Assembly: GCA_022539475.1 (NCBI GenBank)
Contig: VCMS01000042.1
Location: 1-64,000, forward strand
Length of the DNA: 64,000 bases
DNA from: Gracilaria domingensis
Lineage: Eukaryota > Rhodophyta > Florideophyceae > Gracilariales > Gracilariaceae
Direction: 5' to 3'
Shown: piece after piece, positions 1 to 11,553 of the stretch
Position numbering within the stretch: the stretch's first letter is position 1
Layout of the letters: each line of letters opens with the position of its first letter
The notes under the pieces: model-generated
The model's database searches: none
Told to the model about the DNA's origin: nothing
Seen by the model: the letters and a program-made list of their open reading frames with translations, nothing else
Translations under genes and position numbers: made by a program

Positions 1-866
1 CGCAACTCTGCACAAAACACTGTTCCGGACTTCCATCGTGGAGTTCTACTAGACCGAACGTCTAACATTGAAGTGTGATTGCGGCTGACGCAAGTCGAAG
101 AAAGACATGCTAGAAGACGTCTTTTTCGGCCCACCTCACAAGCGTATCGCCGTCCGACACGCTCGCCTCACTTAGAGAGCGAGAAGAGAAACCCCTCTGT
201 TAAGACTTGATTAATGCGATATTCGTCGACCAGTTTTGGGCCCTCTGTAAGAGGGAAAAATTAGCCTCTAGTTTTAGCGGGTTTTCCTGCTTCTTGGCAA
301 GTAAGGAAGTTCTCCTCTCTCTCCTCATTTTTGGAACGGTAGACGCTAATTTCCGCTCCTACGCGTGGGGTTCGCTGAAGACCCAACGACCTATTATACC
401 TCTACATCGCGACCACTGACCACAACGAAGTAGTCGCACTACACTTACTGACTACGATGAGAAATATTAGATATCTTAGGTGTTTCCGACCGCACGCGTT
501 TCGCTACCGACGCTTATCGCCTTCTTTCTCCCACTATTCTCTTCATTCATCCTCTAGAGACCGTCGGCGGAGGAGTACCCCACGACAAGGGGCTCTGCAT
601 GTACCACATTAGCCACTCATAAAACCATGAGCGACGTTCTTTCCACCTGATCCCCATATCATCGGCGAAACCAAGTGCAAGAACCAGTCAGTAGCCTTTC
701 ACAGTAATCCAACCTTAGTGTAGTCCGTCCGAGAAAACCCTGGAAACCCCTCTTCAGAGCGAATAGTCAGGGAAACGGAGGTAGGATCTTATTCCAATGA
801 CCTGCTCGTGACCTCCTGCTTACGTGCAGCTAAACAGGGGAATTTTGCGACGTTTCACCCCGGTCC
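1..866. other. stretch without a recognised gene
   Basis: The longest open stretch is about 70 codons (207-419, +) and resembles nothing I know. I see no repeat shared with the rest of the window before about position 990. It could be the upstream region of the repeat-family gene copy that starts near 867, but the better copy at 50376-51533 shows no convincing match to it here. Confidence 0.4.
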
Positions 867-1188
867 ATGAGGGCGACAAGCGAGCTGACCGATCGCTCGG
901 ACGAGTTCAACGACTTCTCTGGTCGCAATAAGGAGTTGCAGACCATACTAAAGAAGAAGAAGAAAGACACAAAATGTGAAGAAAGACTTGGCTCTCGCGT
1001 GTCTCCAAATGGATTTGGAGGAAATGCAGTAAGTGGTAGTCACCCCTCATCAAGGTGTTATACTCTTGATTTCAATATCTTTTGAATTGACGGGCTTGTG
1101 TCTGTTCCTTGTGCTAGACTTGACAGAAATCCAGTGAAGAAGGATGAGCTGAAAAGCACTTCTGTTCTGCTTGAAATGTTTGAGGTGT
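867..1188 (+). pseudogene. repeat-family protein gene copy, upstream part, split by Copia-1
   Basis: From about position 990 the sequence matches the gene at 50376-51533: both encode a Gly/Ser-rich stretch of the form SP-x-G-x-GGN-x-V-S-x-SH-x-SSR, then a segment ending in LEMFE. The match stops at 1188, where the LTR of Copia-1 begins, and resumes after 5909. The bases GGTGT lie on both sides of the insertion (1184-1188 and 5905-5909), so this gene copy existed before Copia-1 arrived. The reading frame is damaged compared with the other copy. Upstream of 990 the similarity fades; the open frame from 867 has a basic, Lys-rich run (about residues 30-36). Function unknown. Confidence 0.55.
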
Positions 1189-1586
1189 AGATGTCGCAGT
1201 CATCCCGTCACGGCGCACAGTGATATTTGCCGTGATCTGACACTTTGTCATCCTCATCGCCGACGGACACCCTAGAATCTAGTGGTATTTGAACTTGGTT
1301 TCATCCCGCGATCTTGCGTGAACGACGACTATCATCTTTTACTCAACAAATTAAAACTACGACTGTCTTGCAAGCATCTCCGCCAACCAGTCTCACCTCG
1401 AGGCCGTACTTGACATCGCAAGCAGCCTCATCCCGAGGCCGCCATTTGCGAGAACCTCTCCAGCCGTAGCAAAGTCTGCTCACACGGACTGGTCGCCAGT
1501 TGTCTGAGCCACTGCACCGCTTCCTCTCGAAGGGAAGCGGCCTCGGAGCGACACAGTACAGGATCTATCGCAGATCCTATCCATCA
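1189..1586 (+). repeat. 5' LTR of Copia-1
   Basis: Direct repeat of 5508-5904. Both copies begin AGATGTC and end ATCCATCA. The downstream bases GGTGTGAAC do not show an obvious primer-binding site for a common tRNA. About 41 differences in 398 positions were counted by eye. Confidence 0.88.
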
Positions 1587-1922
1587 GGTGTGAACAGTTA
1601 TAACTGTTCATAGGTCAACCACAATTATAACACGCACCTGTAGTGGCTACAGCAGAAACGAACAATGTTCCGATTGCGCCTGAAACTTCTACTGCAGCCG
1701 AAGATGCACAGAACGGCTTGCAGCAGTCAGACAACATCATCGTAGAGGAGCTCTACGACGAAATTCGCGATCTGGACCCACCATCTGACGGTGCAAGTGC
1801 TGAATCCATATCTAATTCCAAGGAACGAAGTTGACAGTTATGCATCGGAGAGTTAGCTAGAGGAGAACGACACGAGATGTCTGACATGAATCGAAGGAAG
1901 TAAGAAGGCAATTGGCACGGCG

Positions 1923-2360
1923 ATGATTCCCATCCCTTTCAAAGGTCTTAACCTGACAATCGATGTCAAGATTCAGATCCTGTTCGGAAATGGACCCAGT
2001 CTGCTCGGCATGAAATACATCGTAGACAATGGCTTAGATATCAGCATTCAGAAACGAAAAGCTTCGCATAAACATCTCATTCAACCGTTGGAATTCAAGA
2101 ACTATTTCCTTGTTCAAAACTGGAAACGAGGAGACATTTTATACAATCTGTGCACCGAGGATGAACTTCGAAAACTCCACAAAGTGTTTGGGCAAAAAAG
2201 CGCGCAGGCTGTTCTAAACCTCCTGAAGCGCGCACGACCGGACGAAATGAGCAAGGAAGTTCGAGACACTGTCCAGAACAAAACTAAAGCATGTCTCACA
2301 TGTGTGACAGACGGACCAACTCCTCGGCGCTTCAAGATCACCATTAGAACTGATACTTAA
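1923..2360 (+). pseudogene. Copia-1 pre-integrase and integrase zinc-binding region (fossil)
   Basis: Contains the Copia-type pre-integrase signature: a segment of the form NGLDISIQ followed by an LRKLH motif that begins the HHCC zinc-binding region. The same block occurs in Copia-2 at about 21781-22305, with the matching motif IRKLHGVFGHPS. Part of a broken element. Confidence 0.7.
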
Positions 2361-3013
2361 GGTTCAATCATGGTGTCGCTATCTATAATATATCAATCAG
2401 AAACCAGTGCTGCATGCCATTGATGAAGATACTAATTACAATTTGGCTCTGTTCCTAAACCTCGTGCGATCGTCAGACGTATAGAAAGCGCTTCTACGCT
2501 GCTGGTTGCGCATGTAACTAGGTCCGTCGGATTTCGTTCACGTCAATCACGGCAGCAACTTTGTATCGAAGAAGCTTCTTGATACGGCCGACAGCACAAA
2601 CATATCTGTGCTGCAAGCACCTATCGAATCTCCATCTACAATGTCACTCGTAGAAAAGTACCATGGTCCTTTACGCGTTCTATACCAGAAGATCCGAGAC
2701 AGCATGTCGCGCTCTGAGTCGGATTCGGACTGTCTTCAAATGGCGGTAAAAACTGTGAATGACACGGTTGGCCCTGAAGGACTATGCCCCACACTTCTCG
2801 TATTTGGCTTCATTCCACGCCCTGCCCGGAACACCCCAGCCCCAACACAGGTCGAACGTGCCAAAGCCACGGAGGCAGCAAAGAGTGCTGTACACAAAGA
2901 ACAGGCGAAACGTCGCTTGGCTTTTGGGCTCAAACATACCGGTGGAACCAAGGGTAAAGAGCACGAGGCGATTGTGTCAAAGCAACCTGCAGGATCACTA
3001 GTTTATGTCTTCA

Positions 3014-3406
3014 CCCTATAAGAAATTTTTTCAATTTTGTGGACGTAACATGAAGGAATTTGGATGTGCCGGACTCTCACATTACACTCGTTCAGACTTC
3101 CGCACGACCTTCTTTTTAGCAGGGTGCATATTAAATTTTCAATTTTTTTGATTTTGTGAGTGTCATTGGAGGGTGCATAATGGTTGTTCTCGTGGCACGT
3201 TATGCTATTGTGAGCGTCATGTACCACTAACACTATCCTTCAACACTTCTTCAATATTCTTATCGCCTTCTCTTTTGATACCCTAGACGGGGCCGTATGG
3301 CGCGATTTTATTCATTAATTCTACTACCAAGGGCGCTCCAATTTTTGAAAAAGCGTCCAATTAATATCCGCGCGTGCTGCACAAACCGAAAAATTTTCTT
3401 ATAGGC
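3014..3406. mobile_element. 393-bp CCCTATAA small TIR element inside Copia-1
   Basis: The left end reads CCCTATAAGAAATTTT; the right end is the inverted counterpart with its last base changed. The 3-bp duplication TCA flanks it (3011-3013 and 3407-3409). It has the same length (393 bp) and internal sequence as the copy at 43362-43754. It has no coding capacity, so it is non-autonomous. Three-bp duplications are known from PIF/Harbinger and CACTA-type elements; the ends do not decide between these. Confidence 0.8.
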
Positions 3407-3671
3407 TCAGAGATACTTTGAAACGCTGGGAGGGACCGTTCCCATTTATCCAAATTGAAAGTGAGACTGTGATGGTACACTTACCTCATGGTCGGCGTAC
3501 TTTTACTATCACACGTCGTTCAAACAGAATTATACTCCGCACTCGTCCCACCCAACACGATCGTCCAGCACAGCCAGACCCAATCCGAAGAACAGGACGC
3601 CCCAAACACTTCTACGACTGAAGCAAAAGAGAAAAACGCAGCGAATCTCTCAGCCACACTGCTCTCAGCTA

Positions 3672-3952
3672 CCCTATAAACCCCGGTTATGGCCGAAATA
3701 TGGCCGATATGTGACCGAAATGTTGGCGTATAAGTCGAAAACTCGTGAGAGCATATATCTCTTCAAGATAAGGAGCTTTTGTTTTCATGCATGTGGCCGA
3801 AATATGGCCGAAATATGGCCCATATATGGCCGCATTGAAAAACAAGAAATACCTATCTTGGTGAGATACGCGTTCTCACAAAAGTTCGACTTATACGCCA
3901 ACATTTCGGTCACATATCGGCCATATTTCGGCCATAACCGGGGTTTATAGGG
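3672..3952. mobile_element. 281-bp foldback element with long inverted ends
   Basis: The first about 68 bp, from CCCTATAAACCCCGG, and the last about 68 bp are inverted copies with no mismatch that I can see. Each arm is rich in the motif ATGGCCGA. The flanking duplication is GCTA (3668-3671, 3953-3956), or CTA if one more base belongs to the right end. The outer eight bases, CCCTATAA, are shared with the 393-bp family, which suggests the same transposase. Perfect arms imply a recent insertion, younger than Copia-1 in which it lies. Confidence 0.85.
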
Positions 3953-3955
3953 GCT

Positions 3956-4330
3956 ATGTTCGGACAATCAACCACAGTGGCAGATGTTGCCCAGCTCAGT
4001 ACAGATCACAAATTTGACGAGTCTAGAAGAAAAGAACTTGCTCTTCTTGATAAGAGGAATGCGTTTAAAGTTTTAGATTCTCGACTCATTCCGAACGGCA
4101 CTCGCGTATTTGGATCACGATGGATAGATCGTGTCAAGAATATGAACGGCAAGAGGTTTGAGACGTCTAGACTTGTCGCACAAAATTTCCGTGACAGAGG
4201 AGCTCTCCACATAGCCATAAAGTCACCGACAGTATCCCGATTATACCAAAGATTGACCATGGCTCTCGCGGCAATATACAAGGAACACACTGCTTATGTC
4301 AGGGGCATATCAATGGCCTACATACAGTGA
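3956..4330 (+). pseudogene. Copia-1 reverse transcriptase, N-terminal part (fossil)
   Basis: The translated block shows the start of a Copia reverse transcriptase (RVT_2 type): a segment GSRWIDRVK and a later LVAQNFRDRG, corresponding to the usual W-F-K/R-L-V-A-x-G-F start of the domain. The same block in Copia-2 is near 23343. Part of a broken element. Confidence 0.7.
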
Positions 4331-4918
4331 GAGTCTCCCATAAAGAGGAACATCTACCTCAAGCCACCGCCAGAAATGAGCTTGGATTCGCATGCATTGG
4401 CATTCGTTTTAATGCCACTGAATGGCATTTCAGAAAGCAGTCTCCATTGGTTTGTCACGTACCACAGCTACCACAAAGAAAGTTTGAATATGCGGCCGAC
4501 AAAAGCCGATATCTGTCTGTTATACAGACGGTCTTTCAGCTGAACCAAAGGAATAATTGCCCTACAAGTCGATGATTTGTTTGCTGTCGGTAATGACAGC
4601 TTTCTGGAGGACAAAAAAATATTTGCAAACGATTCCGGACCGTTCAGAATAAGCCTAGGAAGTTATTGAAACCAGGCACACTGGACTTCAACGGTATGAC
4701 TGTCTCAATCCTAGTTGACAGTGCTGTGAAGATCACTCAGGGGAAGAAGCTGCGGTAATTCCAGAAGGTTTAAATCACGCCTGAGTTCACAAGCACACGC
4801 GCCAAAATTCAATATGCTGCGTACTGCAGCCGACCAGACTTGTCTCTATCAGTTCAACGTCTTGCTGCCGCGAGTTCTGCCCCTACGTCTAAGGATATCC
4901 GCACTCTAAACAACATCA

Positions 4919-5221
4919 TTGATCGATGATCCTCTACAGCAGGTATTGGTAGATTTGGAATCTACTCGTCTCGCGCTTTTTACTGAAGCATCCTTCGCGA
5001 AGGCAAAGGAGAACAGATCGCAGATCGGTCACATTTTACTTCTGGTGGACAGCAAAAACCGTGGTAACATACTACATTCCGGAAGTTCTCGATGTAAGCG
5101 AGTGACTAGATCATTCATGGCTGCCAAAATTCATGCGCTTCTGTATGGATATGATAATGCCTACGTTGTAAAGCACATGTTAGAAGAGATACTAAGACGA
5201 TCTGTTCATCTCGATGCATAG
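4919..5221 (+). pseudogene. Copia-1 RNase H (fossil)
   Basis: Shows the Copia RNase H pattern: an F-T-E-A-S-F-A start (usual D-A-S/D-W-A), then IGHILLLVDSKN and a CKRVTRS-x-MAAKIHAL block. It aligns with the RNase H of Copia-2 (24166-24801). Part of a broken element. Confidence 0.7.
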
Positions 5222-5507
5222 GTACACTCTGGAACTGTCTTCAATGCAATCGCGAAACAAGGCGCAATGTTGGAGAAGAGGCTACAAATTGACGTTGTCG
5301 CGATGTAGGAATGTCACTCAAATGGTAAACTGCGATACCTAGCATGGATTCCAGGTCAAGAGAATAGCGGGAATGGTCTAACAGAGGGTCTCGTTTTGAG
5401 CACACATCCTCTCTGGCGCATCATGACCACGAACGAATTTCTCATGAATCCTCGCGGCTGGATTCAGAAGATGGTTTGACAAGTCAAAAAGAAAAATCTT
5501 GGAGTCT

Positions 5508-5904
5508 AGATGTCTTAGACACTGCGTCAAGGCGCAGAGTGATATGCGCCGTGATCTGACTCTTTTTCATCCTCATCGCCGACAGACACGCTAGAATCTA
5601 GTGATATTTGAACTTGGCTTCATGCCGCGATCTTGCGTAAACGACGACTGTCATATTTTACTCAACAAATAACAACTACGACTGTCTTGCAGACATCTCC
5701 GTCAACCAGCCTCACCTCGAGGCCGTACTTGACATCGCAAGCAGCCTCATCCCGAGGCCGCCACTGCGAGAACCTCTTCAGCCGTAGCAAAGTCTGCTCA
5801 CTCGGACTGGTCGCCGGTTGTCAGAGCCACCGCGCCGTTTCTCCTCGAGAGGAAGCGGCCTCGGAGCGACACAGTACAGGATCTATCGCAGATCATATCC
5901 ATCA
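5508..5904 (+). repeat. 3' LTR of Copia-1
   Basis: Direct repeat of 1189-1586, starting AGATGTC and ending ATCCATCA, followed by the target duplication GGTGT at 5905-5909. Confidence 0.88.
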
Positions 5905-5909
5905 GGTGT

Positions 5910-6080
5910 GACCATGAGCCTCATGCTCGCTGTACTACTTCTGAAAGCAATCTGGAATGCTATTAAAATTATGGATCAAGCCATAACTGTTGAGGACAAG
6001 GAGGTTTTCAAGCATTTCTAACTAAACGTAAAGCTAACCGTGATTGCGGTGCAGCGATGCAATCTCGATCGTGAGAAAAT
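5910..6080 (+). pseudogene. repeat-family protein gene copy, downstream part
   Basis: Continues the gene copy interrupted at 1188. It matches 51363-51533: conserved pieces include the AWKAI-like helix, MDQA-x-T-x-EDK and the closing DCGAAMQ segment. Differences from the 51-kb copy include small insertions or deletions and a different C-terminus, so this copy is probably dead. It marks where the gene resumes after Copia-1. Confidence 0.6.
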
Positions 6081-7140
6081 ACGAGTTTTTATTTATTTTA
6101 AACCACAGAAGCTCTTTATTGCGCTAGACCTTGCGCCCGAACCACTTCTTACCACCACCATTAAACGCCAAGATGGCATACCCGTCATCCTATTTCTGCT
6201 CTCTAAGTCTTCTGTTGAGCATCCTCGTAACAAGGTGACAACAAATACCGCGCTGATGGCTTTAATCCACTGCAGGAGGTGGGGAAAGAAGTCAAGTTTT
6301 TCAAGTTGCCCGCGGTGCTGCAGCTCCCTCTCAAACGTTTGGAGTACGATCACACGCGATATACTAAGGGTGAAAATCAATGATTGCTTTGAGCTCGCGT
6401 CAGACATTGACCTGAGTCCATTTGTTGAAAAAGTAGGATGGTGCGGATTTCGACGCGTTACATGAATTGTCTGTGCACATTGGAAACGTGAATGCGGGTC
6501 ACTTTCAAGCATTTATCCTGAAGAGGCCATTTTGGGGGGAAACGAAAACGAGCCGGTGGTTACAAGCCAACGTTTGCTCACGCAGCCTCTTCAGGACTTA
6601 TTTCCCCAGTTTTCACCAATTTATGGAATTTGAAGCCGATGATTTGTTGAATATTCTCTTGGTTTCGAAGAACTCAACAGCAAACGAAACAAAAGAACGA
6701 TGCACGATGATAAAACAAGATTTTGTGAATAGAGATGGTATTAAAAGTGCGGAACAGCTATTACGTTATATTGAACCATGTGAGAAATGGATTGTGAAAA
6801 CGACAAAGCATGGGATGCTGCACAATAATCCACAATGAACTCAAATATAATAGATATGACGAAAGATGATAATATGCGGGAGTAGTTCCACGACAATAAA
6901 AGTGTGGGGGACTTCCCTCTGTGGAAAGAGAACTGAAGGAAGCAAAGATTTGAGGGTCTAAAAGGTGGTTTAGTGATAGTTTTTAGTAGTTGAAAATATT
7001 CGGATGATGGGTCTAATGTTCGTCAGGTGGGATGGCCAGATGTGCAATGAGAGCCGCTTAAATAGCGCTTCTTGGGCTACAGCCTGTCACGCTGTTGAAC
7101 CTCATGCACGGGCAGTGCACCAGCCACTGTAGCGTGAGAA
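6081..7140. other. stretch without a recognised gene
   Basis: Two moderate open stretches occur on the plus strand (6040-6465 and 6467-6838, the latter about 123 codons without an ATG at its start). The second has a mixed, plausible protein composition, but I recognise no domain and would not call it a gene. Nothing else is seen up to 7140. Confidence 0.3.
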
Positions 7141-7270
7141 GTGTCGGCACGCACCTGGCACATGACTCGCGCCATGGCGCGCCATGGCGCGTGTCGCACG
7201 TGGCACACGTGCCTGACATGGAGTGCACGTGACCAAGCGCGTGCCACACGTGCCACACTTTGTCGACACG
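7141..7270. repeat. palindromic, CACGTG-rich patch
   Basis: Holds a perfect 22-bp palindrome at about 7169-7190 (two overlapping GCGCCATGGCGC units) and, within about 60 bp after it, four CACGTG hexamers. It is far more GC-rich than its surroundings. CACGTG is the classical bHLH/bZIP G-box, but simple palindromic sequence would look the same. No gene start lies nearby. Confidence 0.6.
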
Positions 7271-8409
7271 AGCTAGGCGTGCAACTTGTGGGCCGCGCGA
7301 GTGGCACGGGCCATTCACGCAGTCCTATGACCGTGCTCGGCACGATAATATTACCCGAATTGTAGTATTGTCCGAATTTTTCGAAACCGTCTCACTTTTT
7401 CCTTCACCAACTCTCACGCTCAGCAGTTGCTTCGCCTGGGCAAACGTTGCAAGAGTTCAGAGTCCCCGTGGCACGAGCTTAAGACTGGGTTCTCCTAACT
7501 AAGTGTATGTGAGCAGATATTTGGGATCCGAACGACTCGAATCTGATCCGAGGTCAACTAAGAACGGTTCATGTCGCCTCAGCCTTTTCACATATTCGGC
7601 GACTTCCTCGCGATACATTTTGTTTGACGGGATTTATCCGTACCTGCCTATAACGTAGTGGTAGATGAAGTAGACCGTAGCGTCTCGTCCAAGCCTGTTC
7701 ATCCTAATATTTGTCCACCTTGCAAGCCTTCCGAGCGTAGAAAGCATGTTTCGATTGAAAAACTGGCCATAAAACCGATGAAGTCCTAATCATATTAGAA
7801 AGAAGCTCCATATGATTCTATGCTCCTCATCTTCTCCGACTTCTATTGGAGCCAGCCATTCTCCGAGCATTCCACACGCCTCTTCAACTTGTCGATGGTT
7901 AACTTCTTCGTTTTGATGGTTGAAGTTAACCAGGACTGGCATCAGCACCAGCGAAGTGCTGTAAGGTGGTTGCTGCCCGTTCTTCTGGACGCAATTTACA
8001 TGAAAAACCTCGGCGTTTCTCCGTATGGTACCAACGTTTTGACTCGAGGCATACTTACGTGGGCGGTATAATTTGAGTCTTCGAGCGTCAATTCCTCTCC
8101 TTGAATAACGACTTCCAGTCGAAACCAGAAAATTGCTTGGGTGATTCGCTCTTACGCCGCGACAGGGCCCCTAGAATTTCGATGAAAATGTTGGCCATTT
8201 GACAATGGGAATTAGAGCTCTTCCGTGCATGACGAGAACCTTGTGACTAACGTGAAACGTATGGCTGTGAGGACTATCGTCTCTTCTGATAGGCTGATGT
8301 TCTACCGTGGCTGCCCTTCCAACTGTTAAAGATAGAAGTTCGATATGTCGGTGGCATGGTTCTCCAAGCCGAATGAGTGGCTGGAAATCCGCTGGGTGCA
8401 TATGTAGAA

Positions 8410-9074
8410 CTACCACATACATAAGCTTAAATGAAGAGAATCCACCCAACATATCTCGTCTTCGATACCCATAAAGGATAGAAGGCAGTGCATCACCCGT
8501 TCTAAATCAATCTGAAAGATCGTTCTGGCTATGGATTTCTTGATAGTGCCCACGATGCTTTCGGCGCTGCAGTTTGACGTGAGTGCGTATGCCATAACTG
8601 GCTTCAGAGATAACTCCATTCTTTCCCTGTAGTCTTTCAACGTACTGGCCATAAATGCGTTGGCTTTTTCTGAGAGAATTATCCTAGGTGCGGCAAAAGA
8701 GGCAACGATCTCTTTCTTCACGAATTCTAGTAAGACGGATTCCGTTGAAAACTCGTTAGAAATCGCCAATGGGCAGCCAGTCCTGTGCTGTACTCCTATG
8801 AGCAGAAACTTCTTTCCTCTTCATGTGAGTGGCAATGGTCGTGCGAAGTCAATAGAAAAGGTGTGAAAAATGTCCGTCAACGGTATTCTATGGTCTGCCG
8901 GATAAGAAGGACGGGGATCATAAATTGGCAATTTTCGCAACTTCCCATATACTTTTCGATCTCTGTATACACGTTCAGACACCGGAAACGCTTCGAAATG
9001 TACTTTTTAATCGATTCTATGCCCCAGTGTCCAGTACCGTAGTGGAATTTCTTCAGTATCCCTAGCAAAACCAA
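8410..9074 (-). pseudogene. Gypsy-3 integrase (fossil)
   Basis: The zinc-binding part (8877-9074) has the H-x4-H type start, FHYGTGHWGI, and the closing C-x2-C (SCENCQ). The core part (8410-8769) has PRIILSEKANAF, matching the usual (I/L)-SDNG-x-EF region, and a later AES-x-VGTIKKS segment matching the conserved N-G-x-x-E-R-x-N-R-x-L-K region. Part of a broken element. Confidence 0.65.
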
Positions 9075-9322
9075 TTTTCATTGAATCATCATGCGAAAGT
9101 AAATGAAATCGATGCCTTTCAATAAAATGTAAGGGCACTTTCCAGGAATTTAATTTTTTCAAAAAGTCACACTCATGGAAATGTCAGTGAAACAAAAACT
9201 TACTTATTTTTCAATGAAGTTGGTCATATTATCCTACTACATCCGTCATCTTGTCTGCAAGTATACTGAAAACGCTTTAGTTTTCCCTTAACGAGTTTTG
9301 CCTGGGTATATCGGGTCTTTCG

Positions 9323-9814
9323 TTAATGGTTGGTACAATTCCTCAACCTGCATTCCTCTTTCGAAACAAAGGCCAATACCGAACCATAAATTTCTTGGAG
9401 TATCTCTTGATTGCTCCACAAAGTCTGGGGTTCGGTTCTTTGATCATCATTTCCGGTAGGTAGGTAGCGGGATATGTTGGCGTAATATGGCTCAAGTCGA
9501 GGAAAAGCGCCGTTTTCTTCAATGTTAATAGATTCCGTCATTTCTCGACCTTCTTTCCCGGCAACTTCACCAATAGCATAACGCGAGAGATAGTCAACAG
9601 CACTACTATTTTTTCCTGATCGATACATGATTTCGAATTCGTATTTACGGAGGAAGTCTAGAAATTGAGCTAGCCTCCTATTAATATCCTTCTTTTGGAA
9701 TGCATACTTCAAAGCTTGATAATCTGTAAATAACTGGAATGGCGTTGACCCTAATAGATACATTAGCAACTTTTTCAACGCAAAACTTACGGTTAGCGTC
9801 TGCTGTTCACACAC
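9323..9814 (-). pseudogene. Gypsy-3 RNase H and linker (fossil)
   Basis: Typical Gypsy RNase H features: a LYLLG-x-TPFQLFTD-like stretch with YQALKYAF, followed by RRLAQFLDFL and a YRSGK-x-S-x-AVDYLSR segment, the hallmark of the RNase H C-terminus. Part of a broken element. Confidence 0.75.
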
Positions 9815-11193
9815 TGCATTATGTCAAAAGTACGACCATCCCTTTCAATGGCGATCGGCTCCAACAATTACTCTTGAACATTGGGGACTGGAAATACGAC
9901 TTCCTCTCCCTCTCTTTGGTTCTCTGCTTTTTCTTGAGAGTCTGTATTCTTTCACCTCCGCCAACGGGAGCGCTCTCCGTTACGGCGGCCGAGGACGCCC
10001 CAGGCAGTGAAGCCGTGTCGTCTTCGTCGGGGTTGGTAGAGAACACGTCGTCAAAGACGATGCGCAACCTACCATCATTTCCCTCATATATAGTTCCAGT
10101 TCTGTTGACTGGCAGACAGTCACTTCTTATTTGTAGGTGCAGGGCGTGGAGAGGGTCAGGGTACACCCGCTGTACTCTAATGACCACTCTCCTTTCCTAG
10201 GCCCAGCGGATCGATTAGGCAACAACGTGATCTCATTATCAATAAATATATAGACCCTGGGGTCGTTGAAATGAATCTCTTGAAAAGGGTCAAGCTCTGA
10301 CGTTGAATCAGAGCTTTCATACTCGCTATTGTTATCGTCCCCCCTGAGCATCAGATTGAGGAAGTGAAGAGTGGCCACTTTCCCCCAGTCTGGCCTGTGC
10401 GTTCCCTTATTCAATGACAAGTGGCGGTTGATGACGTTCAACCTCTTCAGTGAGTTGCTGCTCAACCGCTAAGTAATGTGCCCTTGTTTCTGCCGCACGA
10501 TCCGACCCATTGTCTTTAATCCATCGTCCATCTCCGAAACGCACAAAAATATCTTCGCTGACTTCCGAGTTCCAGATTCCCATTGCTCCAAATGGTAACT
10601 CGGACAATTCGAGGGGATTGGACAAAAGGGTTCCGGTCCAGGATGTCTCCTATAAACTCTAAAGATTAGAGAATCTGGCGGCTCCTCTGGATTCTCTGCC
10701 CGGAGCAAAACCACTTCGTCTCGTATCGGCAACAATAAGGGCATATATTGTGGAGAATAGTTACAGTCATCGTCGTCCTTCGAAGATTCTGCCTCGGAGG
10801 TTGGGCCTTCTCATAGGAAATCACGAGATTCGACCGCTTTGTCATCATTCTCCTCTTCTTCGGTTTGATAGTTCCGATCCTCGGCTGTAGCGTTTTCGGT
10901 ATCTGTGTTAAGGTTTTCTGTAGACACGATCCTCAAGACGTTGACGCAACATTTTAGCATGAACATGATCGCGGTTAGCTTCACTGCGCCAGAAAGCTTC
11001 GTCTTGACCAACATCCTTATCTGCGGATGGCGTTTCGGGTGGGGGATCATTATCTTCGTTCCCGATCAGCGCTGCCAATGCGTACCCTGGAGTGTCTCTA
11101 GTGCGTTTTTCTCCTAGAGTTATTGCCATGCTTTCAGCTTCATCTTCAGACTCGTTTGGTACAGCGTTTTGATCTGAAGTGAAATCTTCGCTA

Positions 11194-11553
11194 TCAGTTT
11201 CGGAAAAATCTCAAACATCTTCTGTCTAGATCAGTAGTGATCCAGTGACAACATGAGTTCATTCCATTGAAATTCGTCAGCACCGGCCGATTTGCGAGAT
11301 CTAGGCATGCCCGCAGGGCTTCAAGAGTCAGACACCGAACAATAACATGGAAAGGTGGGCTTTCGACGACTAAGAATTCCGAAGGAACCCTGAGGTTTCC
11401 GAACTCAACCGGGACTTCTTGAAGACATCCTCGCAAAATCCATTTTGTTCCGTCTGAAACAACTATTCTTCTATTAGTTGGTCGTAGTTGCAGTGAAAGA
11501 TGAAGGCACAGCGCCCCAGACATAAGATTCTGTATAGCTCCAGAATCTAACAA
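11194..11553 (-). pseudogene. Gypsy-3 retropepsin (fossil)
   Basis: Starts MLDSGAIQNLMSG, the D-S-G-A active-site motif of retroviral-type aspartic proteases, and continues with a pattern of short hydrophobic strands as in this family. Part of a broken element. Confidence 0.7.

Larger units (their letters stand above)
1189..5904 (+). mobile_element. Copia-1, LTR retrotransposon (Ty1/Copia), broken
   Basis: This is a full-length but decayed Ty1/Copia element, 4716 bp, bounded by two direct LTRs of about 398 bp and flanked by the 5-bp target duplication GGTGT. Copia order is visible: gag-like region (1643-1834), pre-integrase and zinc-binding region (about 1923-2360), remnants of integrase (about 2500-3010), reverse transcriptase (about 3956-4900) and RNase H (about 4919-5500). 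The two LTRs differ at roughly one base in ten by eye, so the insertion is old. The coding part has many breaks. Two small TIR elements have inserted into it (3014-3406 and 3672-3952), and it sits inside a repeat-family gene. Confidence 0.9.

Noticed and set aside
6093-6512. Minus-strand 139-codon open frame as a gene
   Set aside because: It overlaps an equally long plus-strand open frame, neither has a recognised domain, and neither has a paralogue here.
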